A stretch of DNA of 64,000 nt from Ornithodoros turicata (taxonomy: Eukaryota > Arthropoda > Arachnida > Ixodida > Argasidae). The stretch is from assembly GCF_037126465.1 (NCBI RefSeq), contig NC_088206.1:72295687-72359686 (forward strand), in the 5' to 3' direction. Within the stretch, counting starts at the first letter, position 1, and every line of letters begins with the position of its first letter. Position numbers and translations under genes: made by a program. Positions 1 to 13,300 of the stretch are shown here, one piece after another. The notes beneath the pieces are model-generated. The model did no database searches. It was not told the origin of the DNA and worked only from the letters and a program-made list of their open reading frames with translations.

Positions 1-357
1 GTTCAAAACGGTGGGCGTACGCCTTTTTTGTGACGCTTATGCGGTTCATAATTGCCACAACAATGGCGTACACGCCTCCCGTTTTCAGCAAATCAAATTC
101 AGCAAAACAAAGCAAATTCAGGGCAGCTAACGATATCGTTCGAGATTATGGTTGGCTAGGAGCATTCTATGCGGTAAAGTTCATTTCTAACCTCAGACGC
201 TTTCAGACATATGTCGGCACAGTTCCCTTAGAAGTCGGCCCAGGACGCACATTTCCCCAGGGCGTGAGTCGTGACGTTGCCCACATACGCGAGGCCGACA
301 ACGGCAAGCCCTATCACCACCACCACCACCACCACCACCATCATTTCTAACCGTGTA
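1..357. mobile_element. TA-MITE family 1, copy cut by window start and by a SINE
   Basis: The right half of a family 1 element (core GGCGTACGCC, then GGTTGGCTAGGAGC) runs to ~192 and resumes at ~342. A 5'-truncated SINE with a (CAC)n tail lies at 193-341, bounded by the direct repeat CATTTCTAACC (182-192 and 342-352). The MITE is therefore older than the SINE insertion. Confidence 0.5.
193..341 (+). mobile_element. 5'-truncated tRNA-derived SINE with CAC tail
   Basis: The body starts TCAGACGCTTTCAGACATAT, continues through GAAGTCGGCCCAGGACGCAC and ends in a (CAC)n tail. It matches the downstream part of the full-length SINE at 40,098-40,355. Target duplication CATTTCTAACC flanks it. Confidence 0.5.
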
Positions 358-1569
358 GAGAGCGGATTTTTAGGCACTAACAGCTAGCGCTCTTCATCGC
401 GGACCCCTTATCATATCCATCATCATCTCTCATCACGTACAAGTGGCACTGGGGCAGCGCCCAGCCTGCTGGCCGGCATCAGCCCCATCTCATCATCGTG
501 TCTCTATTCGTGTGTGTGTGTGTGTGTCTTCATCGCATGAATCATTCTAAGGCTAACCAACCTTCAGAATCGTACCGTTTCGTCTTCCGATTGGAAGGAA
601 CGTTGATACTACATAAAAAGGGTGTGCGCCCCCTTTCTCAGCTTATCGGGAGACAGAGCGATATCATTCGCGATGATGATTGGCAGTCAAGAGCGCCTCC
701 TTTTAGTGCCTAAAAAATCCGCTCTCTAATTTCATCACCATCATCTTCAAGGTGCGCGTTCGAGCTCCTCGGTACAGTGATTTTGGCTGCCACATTTTAT
801 GCCACAAAGCACATCTCGCAACCTCTCCCACTACCATTATTTCGTACCTAATAATTCATAAAAGTAGGTTGTACGCTTTCCCCTTCCATGCTGACCTTGA
901 TTACTCTGGGGCCACTCCATTTTACTGGCTCATTACCTTCACGTCGCTCGAAGCACGCGCCGCGTGGAAGCGTATAGAACGAGAAGAGAGAGCTGTTGCC
1001 GGTACTGGATGGCACGTTTCGTGAATGTTTAATGCTAACAAGACAAGGAATGCACGGCCGAAAGAAGTCACTGCATTCATCCTGCAAGGGCGCAACCGTG
1101 CAACGACAGCGCTGCAAAGCCGGTTGACTCATAGTGATGTGGAGTGGCTGAAGAGGCCCCGGGGAATGGTTAGCACATTGCAAGAAAGTAAAGGTTAGAC
1201 CGGGTCGTCGTAATATTTTCTTATTAAGTTACGCACGTAAAACACTTTTATGCGTTTGCTTTCTGGCTGTTGTTTTAGCAGGTGCTGCGAGGTACAGCTT
1301 GGGAGAAAAGTTCACGGAACACCGCGTGGGGTGTCACATTTCTCCATTTGAGCGACACCTTAGCAGCAAACAGAGGTGGACGCATATATTGAGAGATGGA
1401 CAGTATAGCCGGTCACCCGTTTCTTATTCGATATCTTCTTGATATATAGCAGGGGGCCACTCCCATACACTCTTAGCAAAAAAGGGTGGAGCAGTTACAC
1501 CTTTTAGAAGGATATATAGTTGTCGTATATGTTGTGCCTAAAAGGTTGCAAAGTTCTACGCGCTACCTA

Positions 1570-1807
1570 CACTCTTAGAAGTGAACTTGACCACAGAGCA
1601 CGCTCCTAGCCAACCATCATCCCGAATGACAACGTTCTCGCACTAGATTTGTTGGAAACGTGAGGCGGAGCCTATTCTGTGCCGTGCATAATGAGCACAA
1701 AATAGGCTCCGCCTCCAGTTTTCAACAAATCAAGGGCGAGAGCGTTGTCATTCGGGATGATGGTTGGATAGGAGCGTGCTATGTGGTGAAGTTCATTTTT
1801 AAGAGTG
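1570..1807. mobile_element. TA-MITE family 1, complete copy with variant core
   Basis: A 238-bp fold-back element from CACTCTTAGAAG to TTTTAAGAGTG, flanked by TA (1,568-1,569 and 1,808-1,809). The two arms pair over most of their length. The centre carries GGCGGAGCCTATT instead of the usual GGCGTACGCC, a sub-family marker. Confidence 0.5.
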
Positions 1808-1808
1808 T

Positions 1809-1903
1809 ACGAATGATAGGGTTACCGCTTCTGATTCGGTGAGTGAGAGTGGGGGGGGGGGGGGGGCGTACGCCTTTTTGTAGCAATTTGGATACATGAT
1901 AAT
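1809..1903. mobile_element. TA-MITE family 1b fragment
   Basis: The left part (GAATGATAGGGTTACCGCTT ... TTTGGATACATGATAATT) matches the element at 16,805-17,052. It is interrupted by a 19-base G run and directly abuts the copy ending at 1,807. Confidence 0.5.
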
Positions 1904-2109
1904 TTCTTTTACCACCCTTTTACACCCTTTATCAGACGCTACAGTCTTAGAAATGAGGGGGGGGGGTGATGGCAGGATAGGCTCGCCGTTGTTGGCCACA
2001 CAGAAGTGGGCGTCGTCACGACTATAGCCAAAAAAAGAAAAGGAAAACGCATAGCAAAACAGAACACAAAGGAAGGACGGACGGATGGAGGATAGAGGAG
2101 GTTGAAGGA

Positions 2110-2262
2110 AGGTCTTAGAATTGAACTTCGCCGCATAGCACGCTCCTAGCCAACCATCATCTCGAATGATATCGTTATCTGCCCTGCTTTATTGAAAACG
2201 GGAGGCGTACGCCTTTTTTGTAACACTTATGCTGTTCATAATTGGAACAAGAAAAGGCGTAC
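2110..2262. mobile_element. TA-MITE family 1, left-half fragment
   Basis: Begins near CTTAGAATTGAACTTCGCCG, keeps the core AGGCGTACGCC, and breaks off after the central loop into SINE-like sequence (AACGTCACGACTAACGCC). Confidence 0.5.
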
Positions 2263-3128
2263 GGTGAACAACGTCACGACTAACGCCCCTGGGGAATGTG
2301 CGTCCTGGAACGAAGATGGTAGAAGACGCCTAGCTCACCGTAACACGGCTACGAGGGAAGCAGCATGAAGTACAAAATATCAATTTTTTTTTATAGCGAT
2401 GTATTTTAACGGCCGGAATGAGAATTTTGTATGTTATTCGTATACGTTATTGAAAAAAAAAAAATCTTGCTGCATTGTATGCATCGGGTATCACGGCCAG
2501 GTACATATATTTAGGACATCAGGGATTGTCTCTCCTTCCAAGATGGACTCAGGAAATATCCCTTCGCTAAAGTGTTGCCTTCGCTTTGTTTTTATGGATA
2601 CAAATTACGCCTGGTAGGTTTTACTTTTGCGTCCTAGTGTTCCCTATCTGGAAAATAAAACTCACCTTACAGTAGATGATGATCCAGGTGAGGAGGAGGA
2701 AGAAGAAAAAAAGAAGACGGCGGGCATCGTGCATTATATAAGCTTTCTGACGAGACTGGTGAGGAGAGCGAACCACAGGGAATGTATAGGGAATGTATGG
2801 TAACTAATCAAGAAGCCGTCTGGAGAGTTTTGGGGCTGAAAAATGCGATGTTCATGTTTCCTCCTCCGCGTGTTCATCTCTTCTTTGAAATAACGGACCT
2901 CGGAATGCAGAAGACATATTGAGGCACTGCTTAAACACAATTGGGCGGACTAGCAAGAGATATAGAAAATGCCTCAAATATCTCCCGGGCACTTCTTCTA
3001 CAAAACATCCCAACAATCGTGGTTGAATCAAGTTGGATCAAGTAACGCGCTATCGCGTGGCCGGCACAGAGCTCTGGTCTCGCTCCCGCGTAGACGTCAG
3101 CGCCGCCACGTGTTGACGATGCAGGGTG

Positions 3129-3292
3129 CGATAGCGAGTTTTAGTGCATCATACGCTATCGCCTTTGCGTACGTAAGGGGTAGCGTTGGTGACTCTGCGC
3201 ACGCGCAAAACAAAAAAGAAAGCTTCGCGCAATGCACAGAACCATGCACCACGCTATCCCTTGCGTAGCCGTATACGATGCACTAAAGCCCA
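3129..3292. mobile_element. Palindromic repeat with GATAGCG motifs
   Basis: Ends pair as GAGTTTTAGTGCATCATACG against CGTATACGATGCACTAAAG. A second, interrupted copy is at 20,208-20,700. Looks like a small non-autonomous DNA element; its target duplication is not clear. Confidence 0.5.
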
Positions 3293-3295
3293 CTA

Positions 3296-3757
3296 CACTC
3301 TAAGAAAAAAAAGGAGTAATTTTACTCCGTTTAGGGACTAAGCGCATTGCCACAAAAAATAGTCCCTTTCGGGAGTAAATGCACGGGAGTAAATGAATGT
3401 CACAGAGTGAAGACTGCATTTCACGCTCTGTTCTAACAGTTCCAGGTACATAATTATAAAATCTTGCGACATACACAGGGCACAATGTGCAAAGAAAGTA
3501 GCTCTAACTGTTTCTTACACTGTGTGGGTGGAAAGTTTCTAAGTTGGCTGAGTTATACAGCCTTATGCCATCAAACTCAGGAATAGGACATATTTACGTA
3601 GACTGTTGCATTCGGAAGACCATTCGCGAAGTTCAGTCAATTTGCAGTCCTGGGGAGTAAATGTCGGGGGGGGGGGGACTAAAATGGGGAGTAATTGCAG
3701 TCTATAGGACTAGAAGCTGCAATTACTCCCTGTTTTACTCCTTTTTTTCTTAGAGTT
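3296..3757. mobile_element. TA-MITE family 2, copy 1
   Basis: A 462-bp element with inverted ends CACTCTAAGAAAAAAAAGG and CCTTTTTTTCTTAGAGTT, flanked by TA. Interior carries repeated GGAGTAA motifs in both orientations. The first eight terminal bases resemble family 1. Confidence 0.5.
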
Positions 3758-6700
3758 TATTATGCCCAGTAACAAGAAGCGCCCGGGAGATATTTGAGGC
3801 ATTTTCGCTGTATCTCTTGCTGGCGCACAGTTGTGTGTAAGCAATAGGGAGTTCTAGGATAACGTAGAAGTTTCACGATAACGTTTCCGAAAACACGATA
3901 AGCCAATCGCCTGGTTCCTCTGGAGTGGCTGACGTCACGTTGCTGGTATCTGATTGACTGACAGCGACAGGGAGTCTGAATGGGGGGCCCTTACGATTTC
4001 CTAAGACTCCCTACTATATCTTCCGCATACCGTTATCTCGAAGAACAGATTAGCACGTGTAAGAGGAATGACGTAGATATGACAAGGCCCAAAGAGCACT
4101 TTTACATGAATCGCCGTCATATATGTGACTACACGTAAAGCTTTGTTAGTTGCAAGTCAGCGAGGTGTCCTGACTCTCTTGCCTCTCACTCCATGTTCTT
4201 TGGAGCGCTTATGGCTACGGCACAATTAGCCTCAAAAAGCCCGGTATGTAGCACTGGAAAATGCAGGTTACCCCCACCTGGTTAACGTGCGACCTCAAAC
4301 AACGCCATTTGGAACTATATGAAACTGTTATGGTTTTCAATGTCTTAGCTTTAAGACCGTCAAGAGCTTTATGACCGAACGTTACTGTTACTTGGCTATT
4401 TTGACAATGATAGCGTGCTTCCAGTAACCATTCCTAGATCATCCAGCCTATCTAGAAGGTGCACACTAGAACAGGACTAGACAGGACAACTGCTCATGTC
4501 CTCGATCATCCTGCAACAATATTGGTACCGGTCGTCCTTACAGGAACTACAGAAAATAAGCAAAACAGTGACGCAAAGACACAGAACAGTATATATATTT
4601 TCTACGTTCTTCGATAGCTTCATTGAACAATGCTTTTTGTACATAAAGTTCTGGGTACATTTTACCCACCTACACAAGACAACGCCCATGTATCTAACAT
4701 GGCACGCTAAAAAAAAAAAAAAAAAAAGAAGAAGCAACAAGCATCACGTATGACCTCGAAAAAAATAACTTAGTGAGTATATGTCCAAAGAAAGAACGCC
4801 ACGCGAGGTTCGAGATTTGACGGGACTGCAGAGAATACTCAGTGAGCTTCACGCTCGCATAACACAGCTACGTATGTCTTCTGGCTAGTTGCCAAGCGTT
4901 TGTCCTTAAGACCTATGGTCTGCTCGATATTTCTGACGTCATCACCATGACGTCACATGATTGATCACTGTCATCAAGTGCTGTACGTGGAGTTAACACA
5001 TGTGTTTCGCATGCTTTGAAGCGTGTCTGATTGAACTTGACTGGGGATACTCTTTCGGGCTGCTGCTAATTATATTCCTGCTTAGCACACCGTGAAGACT
5101 TAAATGTTTCGTCGTTTTAACTTTTACGATGTCGGAGAATGGTTGAAGCTAATATAATATGCATGTTTAACATGTATATGCCTCATTACACGCAACCCTG
5201 TGAATGAGTTTGCGTGTCTAGAATCCAGATGTCTCACTTTGTAGAGTTCTTCAGCCACCCGGTTTCCATGTACCTTACGTATTGCAAACAATACTGCCTC
5301 GAGAATACTGCTGCAGCTTTCATGCGCTGCCATCAACACATCGTACCGTTACACGTACAATCAGGCATGCATGAACATTTTAAGCCTGATCCGCAAATAT
5401 TGACCTCCCCCCCCTTTTGAACTGGGAAGCAGTTCAACAAGAGCTCTCTACACATCAAAGGCACAACATTATTTTGACTCTGAGGCGAAAGTTCCGCCCG
5501 AGACCGTCGAAAATTGAGATAAGGAGCCGTCTGTAGGGCTAGACACACAAGTGCAAGCCTACACGCTTTGTGTCGGAAGAGCGAAGTTGATCTCCGGAAG
5601 GGAGCACAGAAGCCACGATGTCTCCTTCTCGCCACCAATTTGAGTTTCACTGTGTACACATCACTGATAGTGGCTCCGTTATTTTCTACACAATAAGACG
5701 ATAAGAAAGCTGCGTAAAAATGGAAGGTGTGCAGTTTCAATGCAAGCTTTCCTCCTTTTAGGGAGTAAAAACGAAGAGAAAGAAAGGAACCTGGAGATGA
5801 CCGTGATTATGAGACAATGCACATTGAGCAGCGACATTTACGCCTCCTTTCTGTTCTCTCTCTCTCTCTCTTTCGGGCATAATGTGCAGTGTGCCAGGAC
5901 GTTTGGTCCAAGCAAAGTTTTGACTAAAAATATCAGGCAATTACAGAATCGCATGTACTGTGTGGCAAAGTACACGTGTTGTAATATCTTCATTGTTAGT
6001 GGAGAGTTAGTTAGAAAAGAAAAATATGGAAGTGTTATGTTATGTTAGTGGAAGTATGGTCCATTATTTGTTTTGTCGTAACGTCTCTAGAAACGGTAGT
6101 AAAGTGTACAGAATGTGCAATGAACAACGGTGCAAACTTAAATCTACCAGAACATCTAAAAAAAAAATCAAAACCCCGGCGATAGCGGACTATTAACCTT
6201 ATTTCTTAATTTATCTCCCCATTCGTTCATTTATACTTAATAAATAGAGTTTCTAGCGAGACGGAAAACTACACTCTTAAAAATGAACTTCACCGCATAG
6301 CACGCTCCTAGCCAACCATTATCTCGAATGATATCGTTATCTGCCCTGATTTATTGAAAACACGGGGCGTACGCCTTTTCTGTGACAATTATGAACAGCA
6401 TAAGTGTCACAGAAATGGCGTAGGCCCCCGTTTTCAACAAATCAGGGCAGGTAACGATATCATTCGAGATAATGGTTGGCCAGGAGCGTGCTATGAGGTG
6501 AAGTTCATTTTTAAGAGTGTACGCTTCAAAATGGAGACTTTCTAGTAGAAATGTGAAAACGCGAAGTACGCGCGTAAATGTAAAGTATAGATAAAGAGTA
6601 CAGAGAAAGATAAAAGCATAAAACTGATCATCATATCTGGGAGAATAGACATCGTGACGATAGTTTCTCCTCAGTATAGGAGCAACTGTCCTTCGTCCCT

Positions 6701-9700
6701 TCCTCCTGCGGTCCTGTTGATCTATACACGTCCACTCGGGGTACTCGGGGTACTGTTCTCGAGAGACGTTTTCTCGACCACACCTGTCCTTCTCTTCTCA
6801 CACTTTATGGCGGCATTTTGGCACTTAGAAAGCACGTCGGCACAATGGACAGCGAAGCACAGGAGTACACAGTCAGTCTTTTTTTTTTTTTCTTGTCGCA
6901 GGCCCACAAAGTCGGTTCGATGAAATGGAAGAGCTGTGGATTCCTAAGTGCTCTTCAGGATAGTCGAAAATGGGTTGGGTCCTCGACGTTTTGGGCTGTT
7001 TGGTAGTCGGGTTGAAGTTTCTGGAAAAGAAAACGGAAGTTAGATTTTTCTTCATCTTCTTCCTCTTTCTGTAGAGGAAAGATAAACATATATCGATTTG
7101 GGAAGGTCTAAGAATAGACGCTGTTGACTCGTCGGGTTTTTGCTCTTGGTTAATCTCTGTTTCATCAACTCAACTTTACTCACAACATAGACTTCGGAGG
7201 CGCATCTAAGGGTGGGAGCTCAATACGGTTGCCTTGGTGCTATATTCTAGTTTTGATATTATTTATTTATATATGTGTCTACTAACAGCCTAAAGCCTTA
7301 CCAGCAGTACACAATAAAAACACACAACATAGGAATGTATTAATACAATAAAATTAAACGTTCATAGCACAATGAAAAAGCAGCTCGCATTGGCCGTACT
7401 TATACAAACGTCAGAGTTCACATGCGCGACGAAGAGCTGATTGGACACTTTTACTATTACTATTAAACGAGTCAACGCAAGCACAATTAATGTTACTTAA
7501 AATCTGTATTCCTAATGAGGGACATTATGCAGAGTGACTGAGAATCGAACACAACTGAACGTATTCACGATGACGATGGGTGTACACAGGCCCGACGAGA
7601 GTGAGGGGGGATTTCTCTTCCCCCCTCCCGTACTGTCTTAGATGCAGTCTCACTATAACACCCCCCCCCCCCCCCATGATGTCAGTTCTGTCGTTGACGT
7701 CACATTTCTTGCACCTGTTTCCTGCCGATAACAGTGGCACATCCTACTAAATTGGCGCTTTGCCATCATCACTTGTTCCGATGACGACACGCAGAATGCG
7801 TCACGCGCGGGTACACAGAGTGGAATACAGGAAAAGAATCGGAGTCAACGTCGTGGTGCTCCGACATAGAGATATTCTGCTCGCCCCCTTCAGCGACATT
7901 TTTGTCATCACCCGTCCCAATAAATGTCTCGCAATCTTCACACGGCACAAAATTGGGTCTCGACGTGTTTGACATGATCATTATGGCATCGCTTCGCGAA
8001 AATGGATCCAGTCCACACGTAAAAGTCTGGAAAGCACTTCCTGCGCGATATCCTCGCATAGAGCTATTCTGCTATGCATGTTGTTGGCACTACATAGAAG
8101 AGGCGCGCAGCATTATGCGCGCTTGAAGGCGTGTCTCCTCTTTCTTCCTCAGACTCAACAGGGAAGTGGGAGGTAGGCTTTTCAAAGTGGATTTCTGTCT
8201 CGCGTCAGCCGGAGGAAATTGGAACAAAATGCTTTCCGGAGTAGGGAAGAGATTAAAGCACAGACAAGGACGGGAGCGTCCTTCTAGGTCTTAGAGGATG
8301 CTGTTAGGGGGATTGGTATGTACGATGGTAAGTCAAGAAAGTGGAGGATTAGGAGGGATTGTATGCAGTAATTCCTGCAAATCTCCTTTAGGTCGACCCG
8401 CGTACGACGTTTTCTCGACGGAAAAACGTCGAGGGCTCGACGGTTTTCCGCTCGGTTTCGGAAACAATAGGCGCGAGCCTGTCTCGTCAACGTCTGGAGC
8501 AAGTAGATACTTGGGGCTAACGGCGGGAGCGGCGCGTCGGCGTCGGCCTTGACCAAGCGGTGCCTGCCGGAAGCGGTCGCCAGCACAGCAGTGTGCTCAC
8601 GCCGGCGTGGACAGACAGTGAAAGCAGACGACCAAGTTGGCGTACGGACGATGTGGGCAACACAATTTAGGACAGAGTTACAAAACACCTAGGTTCCTGC
8701 GACGGTTGTCTCCCTCGATCCTCGAAAGACCTACCGTCTGTTGCGTAGTGACGCGTCTGTGTTCCAGGACCCAATGACCAAGCGCCAGGTGGTAAACAAG
8801 CCAGTTTAATGACAAAAAAGAAAAGAAAAAAAGCAGCGTAATTTGCTTTTAAAGAAACTGCAACACCACTCGCATTTACACGAAGACGGCAGAAGCCGAC
8901 TTATCTACCGAAGGCGACATACGGCTTGCATGTAATCTGTTGCAAGTCGACTTAAATAAGCCATCGATTCAACGCCGCTGCATCGACAATGGTGGGTAGT
9001 TTAGGCGACAGCTGTCGACTGCAATTTGGCACGTAAACCGGCAAAGGCGACTTTGCAACTCGTATCCGCTACGTCACTTCCTCCCCGCCAGTCATTTCCC
9101 CTCTCGCAAGGAGCAACATGGCGGAAACGGGAGCTCCTCGCAATCGGCAGAGGCGCATTTGGAATAAAAAAGAGCACGAATTTCATGCTGGGTATTATCC
9201 TGGAAATGAATATTGCATCGCAGCATGACTCCGAATCGTCGAATGTTTCTTGTCGGACTCGAAGAGGGCGCTTCTATCGGATAAGTCGCCCGTAAGTCGC
9301 CTGGCGTCTGGGATTCTTCCAGTTGTCCCAGCCTCCCACACGTAAACGAGTAGAAGTCGACTGGACGAGAAAAGTCGACTAGTCGACCTAAGTGTGCCTG
9401 TCAACGAGGCTAATAGTGGCGACATCACGTGGCACGCCACCCCCTCGTGCCCTTTCTTCGTTGTTTCCTTGGCCCACAGGCAAACGACGACGACGACATC
9501 GGTACATATACAGTGAACACTCGTTATTATGACCACGGTCGTTCCTGAAAATTTTGTTCATAATGCGTAATTGTCATATTAACGGGGGGATTTGCAGAGA
9601 TTTCACAGCATTGTTCCCCAAGAGTATGGTCGTAAAGCGCGTAGGTCAGATTATCGGGGGTCATATTAACGAGGGTTCACTGTACATAACAGGTCCCACA

Positions 9701-10217
9701 AAATGGGCGGGCTGTTCTCGCTTTCCTCTTTTTCGGCCCGGTTTCACTAACGCTGGTTAACTTTGAACCGAGATCACGCGTTGTTAAAACTTGAATTTAA
9801 CGCTCAATTCTTTTTTGTAAACGTTAGTTGGTGACGTGATGAACGTTTCACTAACAATAACTGCCTTTTGTGAAGCACAGTTAAGCGCTAAGTTAAGGGG
9901 CCGTTGATCTCGGTTCAAATGCTAATCGGCGTTGGTGAAACCGGGCCGAGTTCCTGGGTTTGCGTTAACAAATTATACGCATGCAGGATTGTGTTTTATG
10001 TTCTAAACAAAAAACCTTCACCCATTTTCTTGCTCATGACAAAGAACGCCACTAGGGGTTCCGAAGGCCAATTAGCATCGCTGACGCCGCGCAAGGAACC
10101 GTCGTTTGCGGGTGGGCTCGGCGGTTGTCCGTCGGGTTGACGTCATGACTGCCGAGCTCGGCGCTTTTCCGTCGAGAAAAACGTCGTATGCGGGACCCGC
10201 TTTATGTGGCTGACGAC
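3758..10217. other. Intergenic sequence downstream of the SMOC-like gene
   Basis: Apart from the listed MITE at 6,272 I see no gene. 8,860-9,410 is dense in AAGTCGACT-like motifs and may be an old inverted-repeat element. 8,395-8,428 and 10,163-10,197 are inverted copies sharing ACGACGTTTT and CTCGACGGAAAA. 9,560-9,690 has GTCATATTAACG and TCATATTAACGAGGGTTCACTG repeats. Confidence 0.5.
6272..6519. mobile_element. TA-MITE family 1, complete copy
   Basis: A 248-bp fold-back from CACTCTTAAAAATGAACTTC to GAAGTTCATTTTTAAGAGTG with TA on each side (6,270-6,271 and 6,520-6,521). The two ~120-nt arms are nearly perfect inverted repeats. No ORF of its own. Confidence 0.5.
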
Positions 10218-10306
10218 TCAAAGTAACGGTACTCTTCCTGAGGGAGATTTGCTGTCCTGTTTCGAATGAATCCCGCTTGCGGATCGCGAAATCGACACTT
10301 CGATAC
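10218..10306 (-). CDS. SMOC: Candidate last coding exon: Ser-rich tail of SMOC-like protein
   Basis: An acceptor (GGAACAG) preceded by a pyrimidine-containing stretch opens a phase-1 exon of 28 codons and a TGA. The tail reads IEVSISRSASGIHSKQDSKS followed by a few residues, Ser-rich and basic, as SMOC C-terminal tails often are. Support is weak: all three minus-strand frames are open here, the exon is short, no clear polyadenylation signal follows (only CATAAA at 10,201-10,206), and a minisatellite lies directly upstream. Another downstream exon is possible. Confidence 0.5.
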
Positions 10307-13300
10307 CTGTTCCGTATGTGATGTCGCAGAGACATGAAGGCAGTGGATGATTGTAAGAAAAATAGCGTTCCATGTGAAGAGCGGTAAGAAATGAAAGTAA
10401 CACGCGACGTGAAAAGCGATTAATAAAAGTAACGCTCGATCGGTGAAAGGCGATAGAAAATTATAGTACCGATCGATGTGAAAAGCGATAAAAAAGTAAC
10501 GCTCGACGTGAAGAGCGGTAGAACATGAAAGTAACGGTCGATGTAAAAAGCAATAAAAAGGTAACGCCCGGTGCGAAGAGCGATAGAAAATGACAGTAGC
10601 GGTCGATGTGAAAAGCGATAAAAAAACAGTAACACGCGACGTGAAGAGCGGTAAAAACTGAAAGTAACGCTCGACGTGAAGAGCGACAGAAAATGAAAGT
10701 AACACGCGACGTGAAGAGTGATACAAACTGAAGGTAACGCTCGACGTGAAGAGCAATAGAAAATGAAAGCAACGCTAGACGTGAAGAACGATAGAAGATG
10801 AAAGCAACGCACGAGGGTGATGAGCGATAGAAAATGAAAGCAACGCACGACGTGAAGAACGACAGAAAATGATTGTAACACACGACGTGAAGAATGATGA
10901 AAACAAAGTAACACGCGACGTGAAGAGTGATGGAAAATGAAAGTAACGTGCGACGTGAAGAGCGATAGAAAATGAAAGCAACGGCTGGACGTGAAGAACG
11001 ATAGAGAACGAAAGCAGAGCGCGACGTGAGATCGATAAGTCTAAGTAACCACCAATATAGCATAGGGCTACGAACGTAAACACGGCGTAACGCTCGAAAT
11101 ACGAACGTCACGTTTAACACAGCACAAAGAATGCGCGAATTTCATGCGCTTTCGCATGACGTCATTGTATGCATGAAGATAAAAAGCCCCAAGGCTACAG
11201 CCAAGGCTAAAAGACCACTGTCGCGTCCTCAACTACACGAGGCCTAAATTACCTTCAAATACTCAATATACCACAGCCCCCGGTGGTCCACGCTATTAAC
11301 CAATCTCTAGTGGTACACGTGAGCTGGACAAGCCCACTCCACCAGTTCCACACTTTGTGGAGCCACGATCTCCATATTTTTGACTCCAATCCAATCCAAT
11401 CCAATCCAATCTAATCTAATCCAATCCAAACCGATTAGTCTCCCACTTTCCAACTCACCGGTGGTAGACGTACCGGCATCGGTGCACTTGTTCCATTCTT
11501 CGAGGGTGACACGGTTGTCGGAATCTTGGTCGCAGTACCGGAGGAAATTTCTCCAGCACTTTCTCAGTTTGTTCCTCGGTGGACCGTTCGTTTTTCCCTC
11601 TCCCTGAGAGAGGAAGTCTTTCCAGCCTCGTCGGAAGAGCTTCCACTCCTTCCTTTCCAGTACCTGGGTTGAATAAGATTAGGGTCAGGAGATAAAACAG
11701 GAAGAATACGACTGCTAGCAACATTGAAGTTAGTTGGGAGACACCGGACCCTGTGAGGTCTAGCTGCCCTGGTGGGTTGCTGGTTGCTACTTCGTGGTTG
11801 TGGAAGTGATATAGTGGAATGGCGTGTCTTCTACCAGTCTCTGTCTATACGGCTAGAAATCCATCGGAACGCCGTATACTCTAAGAAAAAAAGGAGTAAA
11901 ACGGGGAGTAATTGCAGGTTCTACTCCCCCAGTCTGCAGTTACTCCCCATTTTAGTCCCCTAACCCGACATTTACTCCCCAGGACTGCAAATTATTGTCA
12001 CTGAACTTCGCGAATGGTCTCCTGAATGCAACAGTCTACGTAAATATGTGCCCTTGGTCAATTTGAGCGGCATAAAAGGCTGTATAACTCAGACAACGTA
12101 GCAATATTCCAACCACACAGAGTAAGAAACAGTTAGCGCATCTTTCTTCGCAAATTGTGCCCTATGTATGGCGCAAGATTTTATATCACGCGATATATCA
12201 CGGTTGACGGTTTGCTTCAAAGTATTTTCATGCATGTACACGAATTATGTACTTGAGACTCTTACAACTGCGCGGGAAATACAGTTTACACTCTGTGACA
12301 TTCATTTACTCCCGAAAGGGACTATTTTTTGTGGCAAGGCATTTAGTCCCCAAAAGGAGTAAAAGTACTCCTCTTTTTCTTAGAGTGTACGGTAGAGCCT
12401 TCCAGTATCCTCACTAGGTTACTTTAAACCGAAGCAGCACTATATCGTTACCTATACGCCATCATCGTACAGCACGTTGACCTCAAGCTCTCACCTTGCT
12501 GTGACTAGCATCCAAGGATGAGAACTTCCACTGCACAACTTGTTCCCGCTGGGTGGAATCTTGCAGGGCGCTGAAATAACAATGTTCGGCACCAAATTAT
12601 TTCCTGTCGCCTTTATCAGTTGAAAATGATGAGTATAACTATAACTAATCGTCAGTTTAATGGCAACTTCCATTGGCGGATATGGGTCAACGTTTTGTTC
12701 CGCGAAGGTGCAAAAATTGTTTGGTTGGAAGAACTTGGTCAGATGTGGAATGTTCCATAGTAGGAGGAGAGGCAAAACCTTATCTCTGTAAGAGGCATTT
12801 TTTTTTATTTTTACCCACCATTCTACGTAACGTCACACGTCGCAAAACGAGTTGATCGGGATCGAAGAGTATGCTCTCGACAAGAACTAGATATTGTAGA
12901 GTAGAAATAATGGATATTTTTTTCCCGAATTTGCCTCTTCACTGGTAGCACCAAAATTAGTGCTGGACTAGCAAACGAGCACTGCCAAGCATAGCTGGTC
13001 GCGGTTCCAGTAGTAGTAGTGGTAGTGATGGTGACAGGGAACACCGTTTTCGGCTTCACAGAGGTGGGAAACGTCACGACTGACGTCCTGGGGGAATGTG
13101 CGACCTGGGCCGACTTCTAAGGGAACTGTGCCGACATATGTCTGAAAGCGTGTGAGGAAAACCCAGGAAGAACCCCCGGACAGCACAGCCGGCAAAGGGA
13201 TTCGAACCCTTGCGTTTCCTTGCGTGGCTGCGTCGCTATGTACCCCGCGTGGACACTCGAATCCCAGAAAAGCGGCTGGGATCGTCTTGTGCGCGAGGCG

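Noticed and set aside
10072..10200. Arg-rich minus-strand tail ending in ...RRQRC as the gene's C-terminus
   Set aside because: It needs a different phase or a poor acceptor, and part of it is a repeat with an inverted copy at 8,395-8,428.
10202..11120. Minus-strand frames of 164-219 codons
   Set aside because: They overlap each other in different frames across a ~33-35-bp minisatellite, so they are open by composition.
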